From positions 3,968,001-4,032,000 of the forward strand of contig NZ_CP030261.1 in NCBI RefSeq assembly GCF_003312915.1: a stretch of 64,000 nucleotides of DNA. Direction: 5' to 3'. Below the pieces are notes generated by a model. The model had not been told where the DNA came from. It saw nothing but the letters and a program-made list of their open reading frames with translations, and did no database searches. The stretch comes from Flavobacterium fluviale (GTDB taxonomy: Bacteria; Bacteroidota; Bacteroidia; Flavobacteriales; Flavobacteriaceae). The number at the start of each line of letters is the position of its first letter. The stretch's first letter is position 1. Of the stretch, positions 1-8,391 are shown one piece after another. Position numbers and translations under genes: made by a program.

Positions 1-31
1 AATGCCTCGCTTTTTTTATGTTTCTATTTTT

Positions 32-619
32 TTAATCCAGTAAAAACACAATCAACCCTCTTGCGCCATGAGCACCTAGAACCAAAGACTGCTCGATATC
101 TGCCGTTTTTGACGGACCTGCTATAAAAGTTCCGAAACCGTATTCCATGTCTCCAATTCTCTGATACGCTTGCTGCATAGTTGGTAAAATGTCTTTTTTG
201 TGAACCACAATTGCCAAATACTGCGCAATAAAAGGCGCCACACGTTGTCCTAAAATATCATCTGTTACCCAAAGTCCACTGTTTTCTGCTACGCCGAAAT
301 GTGCTTTTATAACTGTCAATTCAACATCCTGCAGTGAATGCGGATCTACGGTTTTCCAGTCTAAAGAAGCAATTTCAGAGAGTTCTGCAAGCGTTGTAAT
401 TAGTCTTTTTTCTAAGTTATAATTCGATTTGATGTAATTGATGATTTCATTATAATCAGCAGCTTCAACTGGGTCGCCGCCAATTCCTTTTAGGACCGTT
501 TTATACGTTTCCAGGACGTCAAATTGTTCTGAACCTAAAAGACTTAAATCTGGCAGATCAGATACCAAATCAGGCTGATTTAGTTTTATTCTATTTAAAA
601 TTTCTGCTTTACTACTCAT
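32..619 (-). CDS. lutC: LutC/YkgG-type lactate utilisation protein (LUD domain)
   Basis: This 195-residue protein is the third member of the LutABC complex, which oxidises L-lactate to pyruvate in the cytoplasm. The LUD (DUF162) fold fills most of the chain; the C-terminal part has the family features FGTFIAGPSKTADIEQ and GAHGARGL, the usual signature of LutC. The start ATG at 619 overlaps the last 8 bases of lutB, so translation of the two is probably coupled. LutC is the subunit without iron-sulphur cysteines, as expected. Its place at the end of a rhamnose gene cluster suggests it handles lactate made from L-lactaldehyde. The identification is from motif and context and is strong. Confidence 0.9.
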   Translation of the reverse strand: MSSKAEILNRIKLNQPDLVSDLPDLSLLGSEQFDVLETYKTVLKGIGGDPVEAADYNEIINYIKSNYNLEKRLITTLAELSEIASLDWKTVDPHSLQDVELTVIKAHFGVAENSGLWVTDDILGQRVAPFIAQYLAIVVHKKDILPTMQQAYQRIGDMEYGFGTFIAGPSKTADIEQSLVLGAHGARGLIVFLLD

Positions 620-2012
620 TGTCTTTCGCTTTAGATTCTCTTGAATTTTTCTTGTACCATTCTCTAAAAGATTCTTCTGGAACGTCTGGCATTTCGCGTT
701 GATCGTACCATTTGTTCATCTTATTATTGACCATTCCAGGAATATTTTTCATTACAAATCTACCTGATTTTCCAGCAATATTAAAGATTGTCGGATTGGC
801 CAAAACTTTTGCCATCGTTTTCATGGCAACGGTTTTTGCTGTTGGCGTATAACCGTCTTTTACCAAAACCTGACGCCATTTGTACAATTGATCGTGAATA
901 TCAATTTTTACTGGACAAACATTGGTGCACGAACCGCAAAGTGTACTTGCAAATGGTAAATCGGCATTTTTGCTCATGTCTAAATTTGGTGCCAAAATAG
1001 AACCAATTGGACCTGCAACTGCATTATGATAACTATGTCCGCCACTGCGTCTGTAAACTGGACAGGTATTCATACAAGCGCCGCAACGAATGCATTTTAA
1101 CGAATTTCTAAAATCTTCTCTGCCCAACTGCTTGCTTCTTCCGTTATCTACAATTACAATATGCATTTCCTGACCGTCTCTTGGCTTTTTGAAATGACTA
1201 GAAAAAGTTGTAATAGGCTGACCAGTTGCGCTTCTTGCCAATAATCTTAGAAAAACACCTAAATGTTCTCTTTTCGGAACTAGTTTTTCAAATCCCATAC
1301 ACGCGATGTGGACGTCTGCAAGATGCGCACCCATATCGGCATTTCCTTCATTCGTGCAAACTACAAATTCGCCTGTTTCGGCAACGGCAAAATTCACTCC
1401 GGTTAAAGCTACTTTTCTAGTCAAAAAAGTATTTCTTAAACTATGACGAGCCGATTCTGTTAAGTACTGTGGATTGAAATTTCCTTTTTCTGTACCTAAA
1501 TGTTTGTGAAAAGTTTCGCTTACATCTTCTTTCTTTAAGTGAATCGCCGGAAGTACAATATGACTTGGCGGTTCTTTTCGAAGCTGTACAATATATTCTC
1601 CTAAATCAGAATCGATTACTTCGATTCCTTTTTCGGCTAAATAATCATTTAAATGGCATTCTTCTGTAAGCATCGATTTGGATTTCACCATTTGCTTTAC
1701 ATCATGTTTTGCCATGATCGAATGCACTATTTCGTTATGCTCTCTGGCATCTGCCGCCCAATGCACAATTATTCCGTTTCGTTGAGCATTAGCTTCAAAT
1801 TCAACTAAATAGTCATGAATATTGGAGAGTACATTATTTTTGATTTTGGACGCGGTTTCACGAAGCAGTTCCCAATCGGCAATTTGATGAGCAGATTTAT
1901 CACGTTTCGCACGCACAAACCAAAGTGTTTCATCATGCCAATTGACACGCTCTACATCTTTGTTGAATTTGGTTGCGGCTTCGCTGTGCGGTATTATTTT
2001 TTCTGATGACAT
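612..2012 (-). CDS. lutB: LutB iron-sulphur protein of the lactate oxidation complex
   Basis: A 466-residue protein of normal LutB length. An N-terminal LUD-type domain (about residues 60-290) is followed by two ferredoxin-like 4Fe-4S motifs: CIRCGACMNTCP near residue 307 and CGSCTNVCP near residue 359. A basic C-terminal tail follows. With LutA and LutC it carries electrons from L-lactate towards the respiratory chain. It lies between lutA and lutC, overlapping lutC by 8 bases and separated from lutA by a 170-base gap containing a strong inverted repeat. All eight cluster cysteines are present. The family assignment is firm; the physiological link to rhamnose is inferred from the neighbours. 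Confidence 0.93.
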   Translation of the reverse strand: MSSEKIIPHSEAATKFNKDVERVNWHDETLWFVRAKRDKSAHQIADWELLRETASKIKNNVLSNIHDYLVEFEANAQRNGIIVHWAADAREHNEIVHSIMAKHDVKQMVKSKSMLTEECHLNDYLAEKGIEVIDSDLGEYIVQLRKEPPSHIVLPAIHLKKEDVSETFHKHLGTEKGNFNPQYLTESARHSLRNTFLTRKVALTGVNFAVAETGEFVVCTNEGNADMGAHLADVHIACMGFEKLVPKREHLGVFLRLLARSATGQPITTFSSHFKKPRDGQEMHIVIVDNGRSKQLGREDFRNSLKCIRCGACMNTCPVYRRSGGHSYHNAVAGPIGSILAPNLDMSKNADLPFASTLCGSCTNVCPVKIDIHDQLYKWRQVLVKDGYTPTAKTVAMKTMAKVLANPTIFNIAGKSGRFVMKNIPGMVNNKMNKWYDQREMPDVPEESFREWYKKNSRESKAKDNE

Positions 2013-2063
2013 TTTTAATTATTTAAAAGTCAATTTTGAAATCTTTATTATTGGTATGTTCTA

Positions 2064-2165
2064 TTTAACCGCAAAGTTCGCAAGGTTTTTACGCAAGGTT
2101 CGCAAAGCTGATTTTTAATCTTAGCGTGCTTTGCGTATTTTTTCTTTGCGAACTTTGCGGTTAAA
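2064..2165. repeat. Inverted-repeat element between lutA and lutB
   Basis: A perfect 20-bp arm at 2064-2083 (TTTAACCGCAAAGTTCGCAA) is repeated in reverse complement at 2146-2165, with further CGCAAAG copies in between, so the whole gap can fold into one long stem. Related ACCGCAAAG text recurs near 47.42 kb. It resembles dispersed intergenic repeats common in flavobacteria. It could affect mRNA stability between the two genes; no terminator U-tract is seen. Confidence 0.7.
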
Positions 2166-2185
2166 AAATACACTCAACATTTATT

Positions 2186-2926
2186 TTAATTTTCGAGTGA
2201 ATTTAATATTTCAGCAATGTGAATGGTTTTGATCCTGCTTTTTTGTCTTTTTAAAATACCTTCTAAATGCATTAAGCAAGACATATCGCCTCCGGTGATA
2301 TAATCCACATCATGGCTTTCGTGATCTTTAATACGATCTTGTCCCATTTTCACAGAAACCGCTTCTTCAGTAACACAAAATGTACCTCCAAAACCACAGC
2401 ATTCGTCTTTTCTAGTTAAAGCAACCAAATCAAGACCTTCAATATTGTGTAATAATTGTTCTGGTTTAGAGAAAAATGGTGCGTTTAATTCAGACATCTG
2501 CGAAAGCTTTAATCCACGCTGACCGTGACAGCTTACGTGCATTCCAACTTTATAAGGAAATCTTCCGTCGATATGGTCGATTTTTAAAATGTCGGTTATA
2601 AACTCTGTTAGTTCGTAAACCGTATTTCGAATTGCTGCTGCTTTATCTTCTTGGTTTTCGTCGTGCAAATGGTCTTTTACATGCAAAACACAACTTCCAG
2701 AAGGACAGACGATATAATCAAATCCAGAAAAATTGGCAATAAAATTGGCGTCACATCCTTTTGTTAAATGTGCATAACCACTGTTTGCCATTGGCTGTCC
2801 GCAGCAGGTCTGCCCCATTGGAAACTCGACGTCACAGCCTAATTTTTGAAGTAATTCGTAGGTTGCAATTCCTACTTTTGGATAAAATTGGTCGACATAA
2901 CAAGGTATAAAAAGTCCAATTTTCAT
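2186..2926 (-). CDS. lutA: LutA Fe-S oxidoreductase (two CCG domains)
   Basis: LutA is the cysteine-rich subunit of the LutABC lactate dehydrogenase complex. Two CCG domains are visible: the first has CCGQPMANSG, the second SCHGQRG and CCGFGGTF, the usual cysteine ligands for cluster binding. An open frame extends upstream to 2995, but the internal ATG at 2926 starts with MKIGLFIPCYVDQFYP, which is the standard N-terminus of the family and gives 246 residues, so 2926 was chosen. It is the first lut gene, downstream of the sugar kinase by about 95 bases. High confidence on function; the start choice is also well supported. Confidence 0.92.
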   Translation of the reverse strand: MKIGLFIPCYVDQFYPKVGIATYELLQKLGCDVEFPMGQTCCGQPMANSGYAHLTKGCDANFIANFSGFDYIVCPSGSCVLHVKDHLHDENQEDKAAAIRNTVYELTEFITDILKIDHIDGRFPYKVGMHVSCHGQRGLKLSQMSELNAPFFSKPEQLLHNIEGLDLVALTRKDECCGFGGTFCVTEEAVSVKMGQDRIKDHESHDVDYITGGDMSCLMHLEGILKRQKSRIKTIHIAEILNSLEN

Positions 2927-3021
2927 GTTGTAGTATTTAGTGTGTTGTTCATTAGGCGTATACTGTAAAAATGTAAAAAATACGTTTCTCCGCAAATTTA
3001 CAACATACAGACCGTATTTAC

Positions 3022-4383
3022 CTAATGTTTATAGAATTTCAAGTCAATTAAATCGTTCTGAATTGGTTTTGGATTCCAGTTTTGATGAATGGCCAATGCT
3101 GCGCCCAATGCACTTGCCTGCGCCATCGAAGCCGCATATACTTCTACATCTGGAAAAGCTTCTGCTAATAAATTCATATAAATAGAGTTTTTACTGAAAC
3201 CTCCGTCTACAAAAATCTTTTTTACAGGGCTGTTATGAATTACTAAATTGGTAGAAAAAACCTGCTGTTCTACCAAATCCAGCATTAATTGATGATAAGC
3301 CGTTTCATAATCTTTGTAATAAGAAAGATCTCTTTTTTGAAAAGGACATTCTTTTAAGATATCAAAATCGTACTTTTTAGGATAGATAATTTGAAAGTTG
3401 AGCGAGCGTAAATTGGCTACGATTTTCTTATCAAAGTAAACTTCTTTGTACGTATCAACAGGTACATTAAAATGCTGTGCCAAACGTTTGGTCTGTACTT
3501 CGTGTTCGTTTCCTGCAAACAAACGCGCCGCTTTTACAGGCTTTTCTGTGTATTGCATATAACAAAGACAGTCGTTTTGCAATTCGTCAAAAGTCAAAGG
3601 TTTATTGTTGAACGGATTTAAGGAAATACTCCAAGTTCCTGTTGACAATAAAACAAAAGGTTCTGTAAAATTGATCGTGTACGGAATAATTGCTGATGAA
3701 CTATCATGAAGACCAACACCAACAGCAAGATTATCGCTATTCATAATCACATCTTTACCGTAATGAATCGGCGGAATTTTAGATGCTATATTTTCTTGTT
3801 TCAGCCATTTGTGGTACTTCATTTTTTTAAAATTCCACAAATTGGTATGACAGCCAATACTGGTAATATCGGCGTAAGCTTCATTGGTTAAAAGAAAACT
3901 CAAAAACTGCGGCAGGTGCAGACAGTATTTTATTTTTTCAAATATTTCAGGCTTTTCTTCTTTCAATCGGTAAATCTGCATTCCCGAATTTAAACTCCCC
4001 AAAACTGGAGAAGCCGTTTTTACAGCAAACTTTTTCTCTCCTTTATATTTTTCATAGAAATCAGCTTTTAATTCCTCTGGATAATCTTTTAGATAATTAT
4101 ACAGAGGAGTTAAAACTTTTCCGTTTTCGTCAATATACACAAAACTAGCTCCGTAAGTACTAAAGTTGATCGCTTTCAAAACATATTCCGTCAGCTCTTT
4201 TATTTCAGATAATCGGTCTAAAATCCAATTTTTAAGTACTTCGATATCTTCACACGGAAATCCATCTTCGTCTGTGGTTTCTTCCAGATTTACTGATTTC
4301 TCCCAGACAATTTTATAATTTTCGTTAAATAAAAAAACCTTTTTGTTTGTTTTACCAATATCAAAAATCGCAACTACATTCAT
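3022..4383 (-). CDS. rhaB: FGGY-family sugar kinase, probable L-rhamnulokinase
   Basis: A 453-residue FGGY carbohydrate kinase. The N-terminal ATPase fold opens with FDIGKTNKKVFLF (phosphate-binding loop 1); the second half has LLSTGTWSISLNP and VDGGFSKNSIY, the usual nucleotide-site motifs. The family phosphorylates many sugars, so sequence alone does not give the substrate. The neighbouring rhamnose isomerase, fused rhamnulose-1-phosphate aldolase and RhaT point to L-rhamnulose, giving L-rhamnulose 1-phosphate. The gene lies 64 bases downstream of the isomerase gene and probably shares its transcript. A fuculokinase-like role is the main alternative. Confidence 0.82.
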   Translation of the reverse strand: MNVVAIFDIGKTNKKVFLFNENYKIVWEKSVNLEETTDEDGFPCEDIEVLKNWILDRLSEIKELTEYVLKAINFSTYGASFVYIDENGKVLTPLYNYLKDYPEELKADFYEKYKGEKKFAVKTASPVLGSLNSGMQIYRLKEEKPEIFEKIKYCLHLPQFLSFLLTNEAYADITSIGCHTNLWNFKKMKYHKWLKQENIASKIPPIHYGKDVIMNSDNLAVGVGLHDSSSAIIPYTINFTEPFVLLSTGTWSISLNPFNNKPLTFDELQNDCLCYMQYTEKPVKAARLFAGNEHEVQTKRLAQHFNVPVDTYKEVYFDKKIVANLRSLNFQIIYPKKYDFDILKECPFQKRDLSYYKDYETAYHQLMLDLVEQQVFSTNLVIHNSPVKKIFVDGGFSKNSIYMNLLAEAFPDVEVYAASMAQASALGAALAIHQNWNPKPIQNDLIDLKFYKH

Positions 4384-4397
4384 TTTTTTAATTGTAA

Positions 4398-4434
4398 ATT
4401 GTTAATTATCAATTGTCAACTTATAATTAACAAT
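4398..4434. repeat. AT-rich inverted repeat between isomerase and kinase genes
   Basis: Perfect 12-bp arms ATTGTTAATTAT (4398-4409) and ATAATTAACAAT (4423-4434) separated by 13 bases. This ATTAACAATT text belongs to a simple intergenic repeat type that also fills 53255-53350. It may form a weak mRNA hairpin in the operon; no function can be read from it. Confidence 0.55.
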
Positions 4435-4447
4435 TAATAATCTATAA

Positions 4448-5722
4448 TTATAATCCAGTTGCCAATGTTTTTAAACCTCTTTCGCCAATTAGGTTTTCTC
4501 TAACCTGAAGTGAACGATATAATGCTACTGGATTTAAAGCTGCGCCAGAACGAAGACGAGCTTCTGCTACTAATGCGCGAACATCTGTACGGAATGCATT
4601 TTGAAGGATTTCCTGCGCTTTTACGACATCATTTTCTTCTTGTGCCTGCTCTAATGCTTTTCTATCTACAGAAAGTGCCTGAGCGTAAGCAATCATAATC
4701 GCTTCTACAGATTGTAATAAATCTTCTAAAGGATCTTTGATGTTGTGAGAAGCATCGATCATCCAGCCTAAATCTTTGGCGTGATTCATTCCTCTAGCAT
4801 CCATTCCTTCAACTAATTCATTGAAAATCAAGAATAACTGGTATGGTTTTAATGCTCCGGCAGTTAAATCGTCATCGCCATATTTTGAATCATTAAAGTG
4901 GAATCCGCCTAATTTGTTTTCCATCAATAATAAAGAAACAATCTGCTCAATATTAGCGTTTGGAAGGTGGTGACCTAAATCGACTAAAGTCTGCGCTTTG
5001 TCGCCTAACTTTTTAACATACGAATAAGACTGCCCCCAATCTGCTACAGTCGTAGAATAAAAGTTAGGCTCTGCGCATTTGTATTCTAAAAATAATTTCC
5101 AGTTTGAAGGCAATGCATCGTAGATTTCCTCTAAACTTTCTAATGTATTTTGATATGCTTTTCTAAAGTTTAATTGTCCAGGGAAATTAGAACCGTCTGC
5201 TAGCCAAATGGTAAGCGACTCAGATCCTAATTCGATTCCGTGCTGGATAACTTCTATATTGTGAGCAATTGCCTGTTTGCGAACTGCTTTATTTACGTTT
5301 TGTAAAGAACCGTATCTATATGAATTTGAAGCATCTGCCTGATCTTGAAAAGTATTCGAGTTCATGGCATCGAATTTTAATCCGTGTTGTGCTGCAAGTG
5401 CTTTAATTGAATTGTAGTTGGTTGGGATATCCCACGGAATATGAAGTGAAATGGCTCCAGAAGCGTTGTTTAATTTATGAAGTAAACCAACATCTTCGAT
5501 TTTTTCTTCGATAGAACGAGGTTCTCCGCCGCCAGCAAAACGCCCGAATCTAGTTCCTCCTGTTCCTAAAGCCCAAGATGGAATTGCAATTTGAAAGTCG
5601 ATTAATTTCTGAATAATCGCTTCTGTATCATTAATTTCTGATGCTGTAAAAACTAATTTATTTTGGTGTTTTTTTAATAAATCTTCGTTATGAGATTCAA
5701 TGTGGTTTGATGAGATTAACAT
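4448..5722 (-). CDS. rhaI: L-rhamnose isomerase, RhaI (Pseudomonas stutzeri) type TIM barrel
   Basis: A 424-residue xylose-isomerase-like TIM-barrel protein that should convert L-rhamnose to L-rhamnulose in the cytoplasm. Metal-binding positions of the RhaI type can be seen: the Glu in FLEYKCAEP, the Asp-His pair in LVDLGHHLPN, and GGFHFNDSKYGDDDL. The length matches RhaI-type isomerases rather than the enteric RhaA. The family also acts on other aldoses such as allose, so substrate is taken from context: kinase, fused aldolase and RhaT are all adjacent. It is separated from the upstream aldolase gene by a 500-base gap with a terminator, so it probably has its own promoter. Confidence 0.9.
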   Translation of the reverse strand: MLISSNHIESHNEDLLKKHQNKLVFTASEINDTEAIIQKLIDFQIAIPSWALGTGGTRFGRFAGGGEPRSIEEKIEDVGLLHKLNNASGAISLHIPWDIPTNYNSIKALAAQHGLKFDAMNSNTFQDQADASNSYRYGSLQNVNKAVRKQAIAHNIEVIQHGIELGSESLTIWLADGSNFPGQLNFRKAYQNTLESLEEIYDALPSNWKLFLEYKCAEPNFYSTTVADWGQSYSYVKKLGDKAQTLVDLGHHLPNANIEQIVSLLLMENKLGGFHFNDSKYGDDDLTAGALKPYQLFLIFNELVEGMDARGMNHAKDLGWMIDASHNIKDPLEDLLQSVEAIMIAYAQALSVDRKALEQAQEENDVVKAQEILQNAFRTDVRALVAEARLRSGAALNPVALYRSLQVRENLIGERGLKTLATGL

Positions 5723-5764
5723 AGTAATTTGATATTTTAATAGAGTTTACAAGATATATAATTT

Positions 5765-5779
5765 TATACTTTTAGTATA
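5765..5779. promoter_or_regulatory. Palindrome upstream of the isomerase gene, candidate operator
   Basis: TATACT-TTT-AGTATA is a perfect 6-bp-arm palindrome about 43 bases upstream of the isomerase start codon. ACTAT/ATAGT-type half sites also occur in the rhaT-gntR gap (9524-9538 and 9738-9745). GntR-family regulators bind short AT-rich palindromes, so this is a possible site for the adjacent regulator. This is inference; AT-rich DNA produces such palindromes by chance. Confidence 0.35.
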
Positions 5780-6130
5780 GTTTTTTAACACATAGAATCA
5801 TAGTTTAGCTTTGCGGATAAAGGCATTTCACTTGCATCAACACACATATTAAGCGGCTTAATTCTTTACGTAAAGCTTTGGCAAAATTTAGAACTTTGAC
5901 AAAGTTGCTAACATCCAGCTATGTGTTAGAAACAAGTTTCTTTCATTTTTCTTTTCTAAAACTAAAAAATCTATGTTTCTATGTGTTTAAATTTCTCCCG
6001 CAGATTGAGCAGATTTTTCCAATCATTTTAATCCTTTAATCTGTGGCTACACTAAAAAGTCAAATTAAAATCTTAACTCGGTTTTACTTCACTTTTTTTG
6101 TTTTTTTATAAGTTTAAAAGCGATGTGTCT
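5780..6130. other. Intergenic region with dispersed-repeat text, no gene
   Basis: No convincing coding frame on either strand. It holds inverted copies of TAACACATAG (around 5787 and 5921) and AATCTATGTTTCTATGTG, text of a kind seen repeatedly in flavobacterial gaps. The promoter of the isomerase-kinase-lut unit should lie in its left part. Confidence 0.5.
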
Positions 6131-6166
6131 AAAAAAATCTAACGTTCGAAAGATTCGAACGTTAGA
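6131..6166 (-). terminator. Rho-independent terminator after the aldolase gene
   Basis: Perfect 13-bp stem: arms at 6138-6150 and 6154-6166 (TCTAACGTTCGAA and its complement) with a 3-base loop. On the minus strand the stem is followed directly by seven T residues. It lies about 55 bases after the aldolase stop codon, so rhaT-aldolase and isomerase-kinase-lut are probably separate transcripts or are separated by attenuation. Confidence 0.85.
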
Positions 6167-6220
6167 CCACAAAAAACCACTTTTGCTTAAACAAACTTAT
6201 ATAAAAAACCTAAACAATCT

Positions 6221-8362
6221 TTATCTATAAAAGCCCATTGCTACGCCACCGTCTACGTTTAATGCGTTTCCTGTAGATTTACCAAGTAAACCGCCAACAA
6301 AAGCATAACAAGCATTTGCGATATCATCAGGCAATATGATTTCATTTAATAACGTACGTTTTGCATAGTAAGCCGGAAGTTCTTCAACTGTAACTCCGTA
6401 TGCTTTTGCACGACCTTCTGCCCATCCGCCAGACCAAATATTAGAGTCTGAAATTACGGCATCAGGATTTACTGTATTCACACGTATTTTGTCTGCTCCT
6501 AATTCGGCAGCCATTAAACGTGTTAGATGCGCTTGTGCTGCTTTAGCCGAACCATAACCAGGATTATTCGGACCTGCAACAACTGCATTTTTAGAAACGA
6601 TATTTACAATATCTCCTCCAAAACCTTGCTTGCGCATTACTTCGATTCCGGCTTTAGAAACAATAAATTGTCCTTTTACCAAGATATCGTATAATCTGTC
6701 CCACTCTTCTAGAGTATGTTCTGCAATAGATTTAGAAATACTGATTCCAGCGTTGTTTACTACGATGTCAACACCTCCAAAAGCTAAAGAAGCTTCGTCT
6801 AATGCTTTTTCAGTACTTGTTTCATCTGTAACATTTAACAAAGTGCTAGAAACGGCATCTTTTCCAAATGCTTTAATAAACTCAGCTGCTGCCCCTTGCA
6901 AACGCTCTTCATTAATATCATTAATTACAACACAAGCACCTTCCTGAGCGAATTTTTTAGCAATAGCTTTACCTATTCCGCCCGCAGAACCTGTAATCAA
7001 AGCTACTCTTCCAGACAATGCTTTTGGTTTTGGCATACGCTGTAATTTAGCTTCTTCTAATAACCAATATTCGATATCGAAAGCTTCTTGGTGCGGTAAA
7101 GAAGTATATTCTGAAACTGCTTCTGCACCTTTCATTACGTTTACTGCATTGATATAATATTCAGATGCCAAACGCGCCATTGTTTTATCTTTAGCAAAAG
7201 TGAACATACCAACTCCAGGATATAAAATTACCACTGGGTTTGGATCACGCATTGCTGGTGAATTAGACTTTTTACAAGCATTGTAATAGTCTTTGTACAT
7301 GGCACGGTAAGCTTCAAAAGCAGGTGTTAATTTTGCTTTGATCGCATCAACGTTCGATAAATCTTCGTTTGGATCTAATTCTAAAACCAATGGACTGATT
7401 TTAGTTCTCAAAAAGTGATCTGGACAAGATGTTCCTAATGGAGCTAATTTTGAAAGATCATTAGAATTAATGAATTCCAAAACTCTTGCATCATCTGTAT
7501 AATGTCCAATCATCTGGCGCTCTGAAGAACAGAAACCTCTTAAAATTGGAGCAACTTTCGCTGCTTTTAATTTACGATCTGCTTCAGGAAGACTTTCAAT
7601 TTTCTGACCTCCAAAAACAGGACGTTTTTTTCCGTAATTATTCTCTAAATACGAAGCACATTTCTCGATTACTTCCAGCGTATTAATATAACTATCAAAC
7701 GCAGTATCTCCCCAAGTAAACAAACCATGAGAACCTAACATGATTCCGCGTAGTTTTTTACCGTTTTTTTCTGCTTCTTCTAAACAAGCTCTCAACTGAA
7801 GACCAAGATCAAATCCTGGACGCTGCCAGCCTACCCAGCCAATTTCTCCGTTAAATAATTCTTCTGTGATTTTCTTTCCATCTTTCGCTGCAGCTATAGC
7901 AATTGCCGCATCTGGATGTAAGTGATCGATATGTTTGAACGGAAGAAAACCGTGTAAAGGTGTATCGATAGAAGGTGCCTTTGAAGCTAAATCGAAAATA
8001 CAGTGGTTGAATAACTCTACCATTTCATCTTCAAACTCGATTCCTTTGTACACATTTTCCAGATTACGAAGTCTGTCTAAATACAAAGCCGCACAACCTG
8101 ATTTTGTTAATGTTCCAATATCTCCACCAGAACCTTTAATCCACATTACTTCAGAAGATTCTCCTGTTAAAGGGTCTTTATCTGTAATTTTTACAGAAGT
8201 GTTTCCACCACCGTAGTTGGTCAATCTTAAATCAGCTCCTAACAAGTTAGAACGATAAATAAAAAGCGCTACTTCATCTCCTGCTAATGCTGCTGCCTTA
8301 GCTTCATCCCAAAGGTAGCTTACATGCTTAAAATTCATATTAATTGTGTTTGTATTCGACAT
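6221..8362 (-). CDS. Bifunctional rhamnulose-1-phosphate aldolase / L-lactaldehyde dehydrogenase
   Basis: A 713-residue two-domain fusion. Residues about 30-260 form a class II aldolase/adducin domain (NTSVKI near the front, GSHGLFTWGD and histidines in PLHGFLPFKHIDHLHPDA). Residues about 440-713 are a short-chain dehydrogenase: GSAGGIGKAIAKKF binds the nucleotide, NNAG follows, and YGSAKAAQAHLTR carries the catalytic Tyr-x3-Lys. The fused family (RhaEW/YuxG type) splits L-rhamnulose 1-phosphate into dihydroxyacetone phosphate and L-lactaldehyde and oxidises the aldehyde to lactate with NAD. It sits 29 bases downstream of rhaT and ends at a clear terminator. The lactate product explains the lutABC genes in the same cluster. 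Confidence 0.92.
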   Translation of the reverse strand: MSNTNTINMNFKHVSYLWDEAKAAALAGDEVALFIYRSNLLGADLRLTNYGGGNTSVKITDKDPLTGESSEVMWIKGSGGDIGTLTKSGCAALYLDRLRNLENVYKGIEFEDEMVELFNHCIFDLASKAPSIDTPLHGFLPFKHIDHLHPDAAIAIAAAKDGKKITEELFNGEIGWVGWQRPGFDLGLQLRACLEEAEKNGKKLRGIMLGSHGLFTWGDTAFDSYINTLEVIEKCASYLENNYGKKRPVFGGQKIESLPEADRKLKAAKVAPILRGFCSSERQMIGHYTDDARVLEFINSNDLSKLAPLGTSCPDHFLRTKISPLVLELDPNEDLSNVDAIKAKLTPAFEAYRAMYKDYYNACKKSNSPAMRDPNPVVILYPGVGMFTFAKDKTMARLASEYYINAVNVMKGAEAVSEYTSLPHQEAFDIEYWLLEEAKLQRMPKPKALSGRVALITGSAGGIGKAIAKKFAQEGACVVINDINEERLQGAAAEFIKAFGKDAVSSTLLNVTDETSTEKALDEASLAFGGVDIVVNNAGISISKSIAEHTLEEWDRLYDILVKGQFIVSKAGIEVMRKQGFGGDIVNIVSKNAVVAGPNNPGYGSAKAAQAHLTRLMAAELGADKIRVNTVNPDAVISDSNIWSGGWAEGRAKAYGVTVEELPAYYAKRTLLNEIILPDDIANACYAFVGGLLGKSTGNALNVDGGVAMGFYR

Positions 8363-8391
8363 ATACTATTTGTATTATTTCTTGTATTTAT

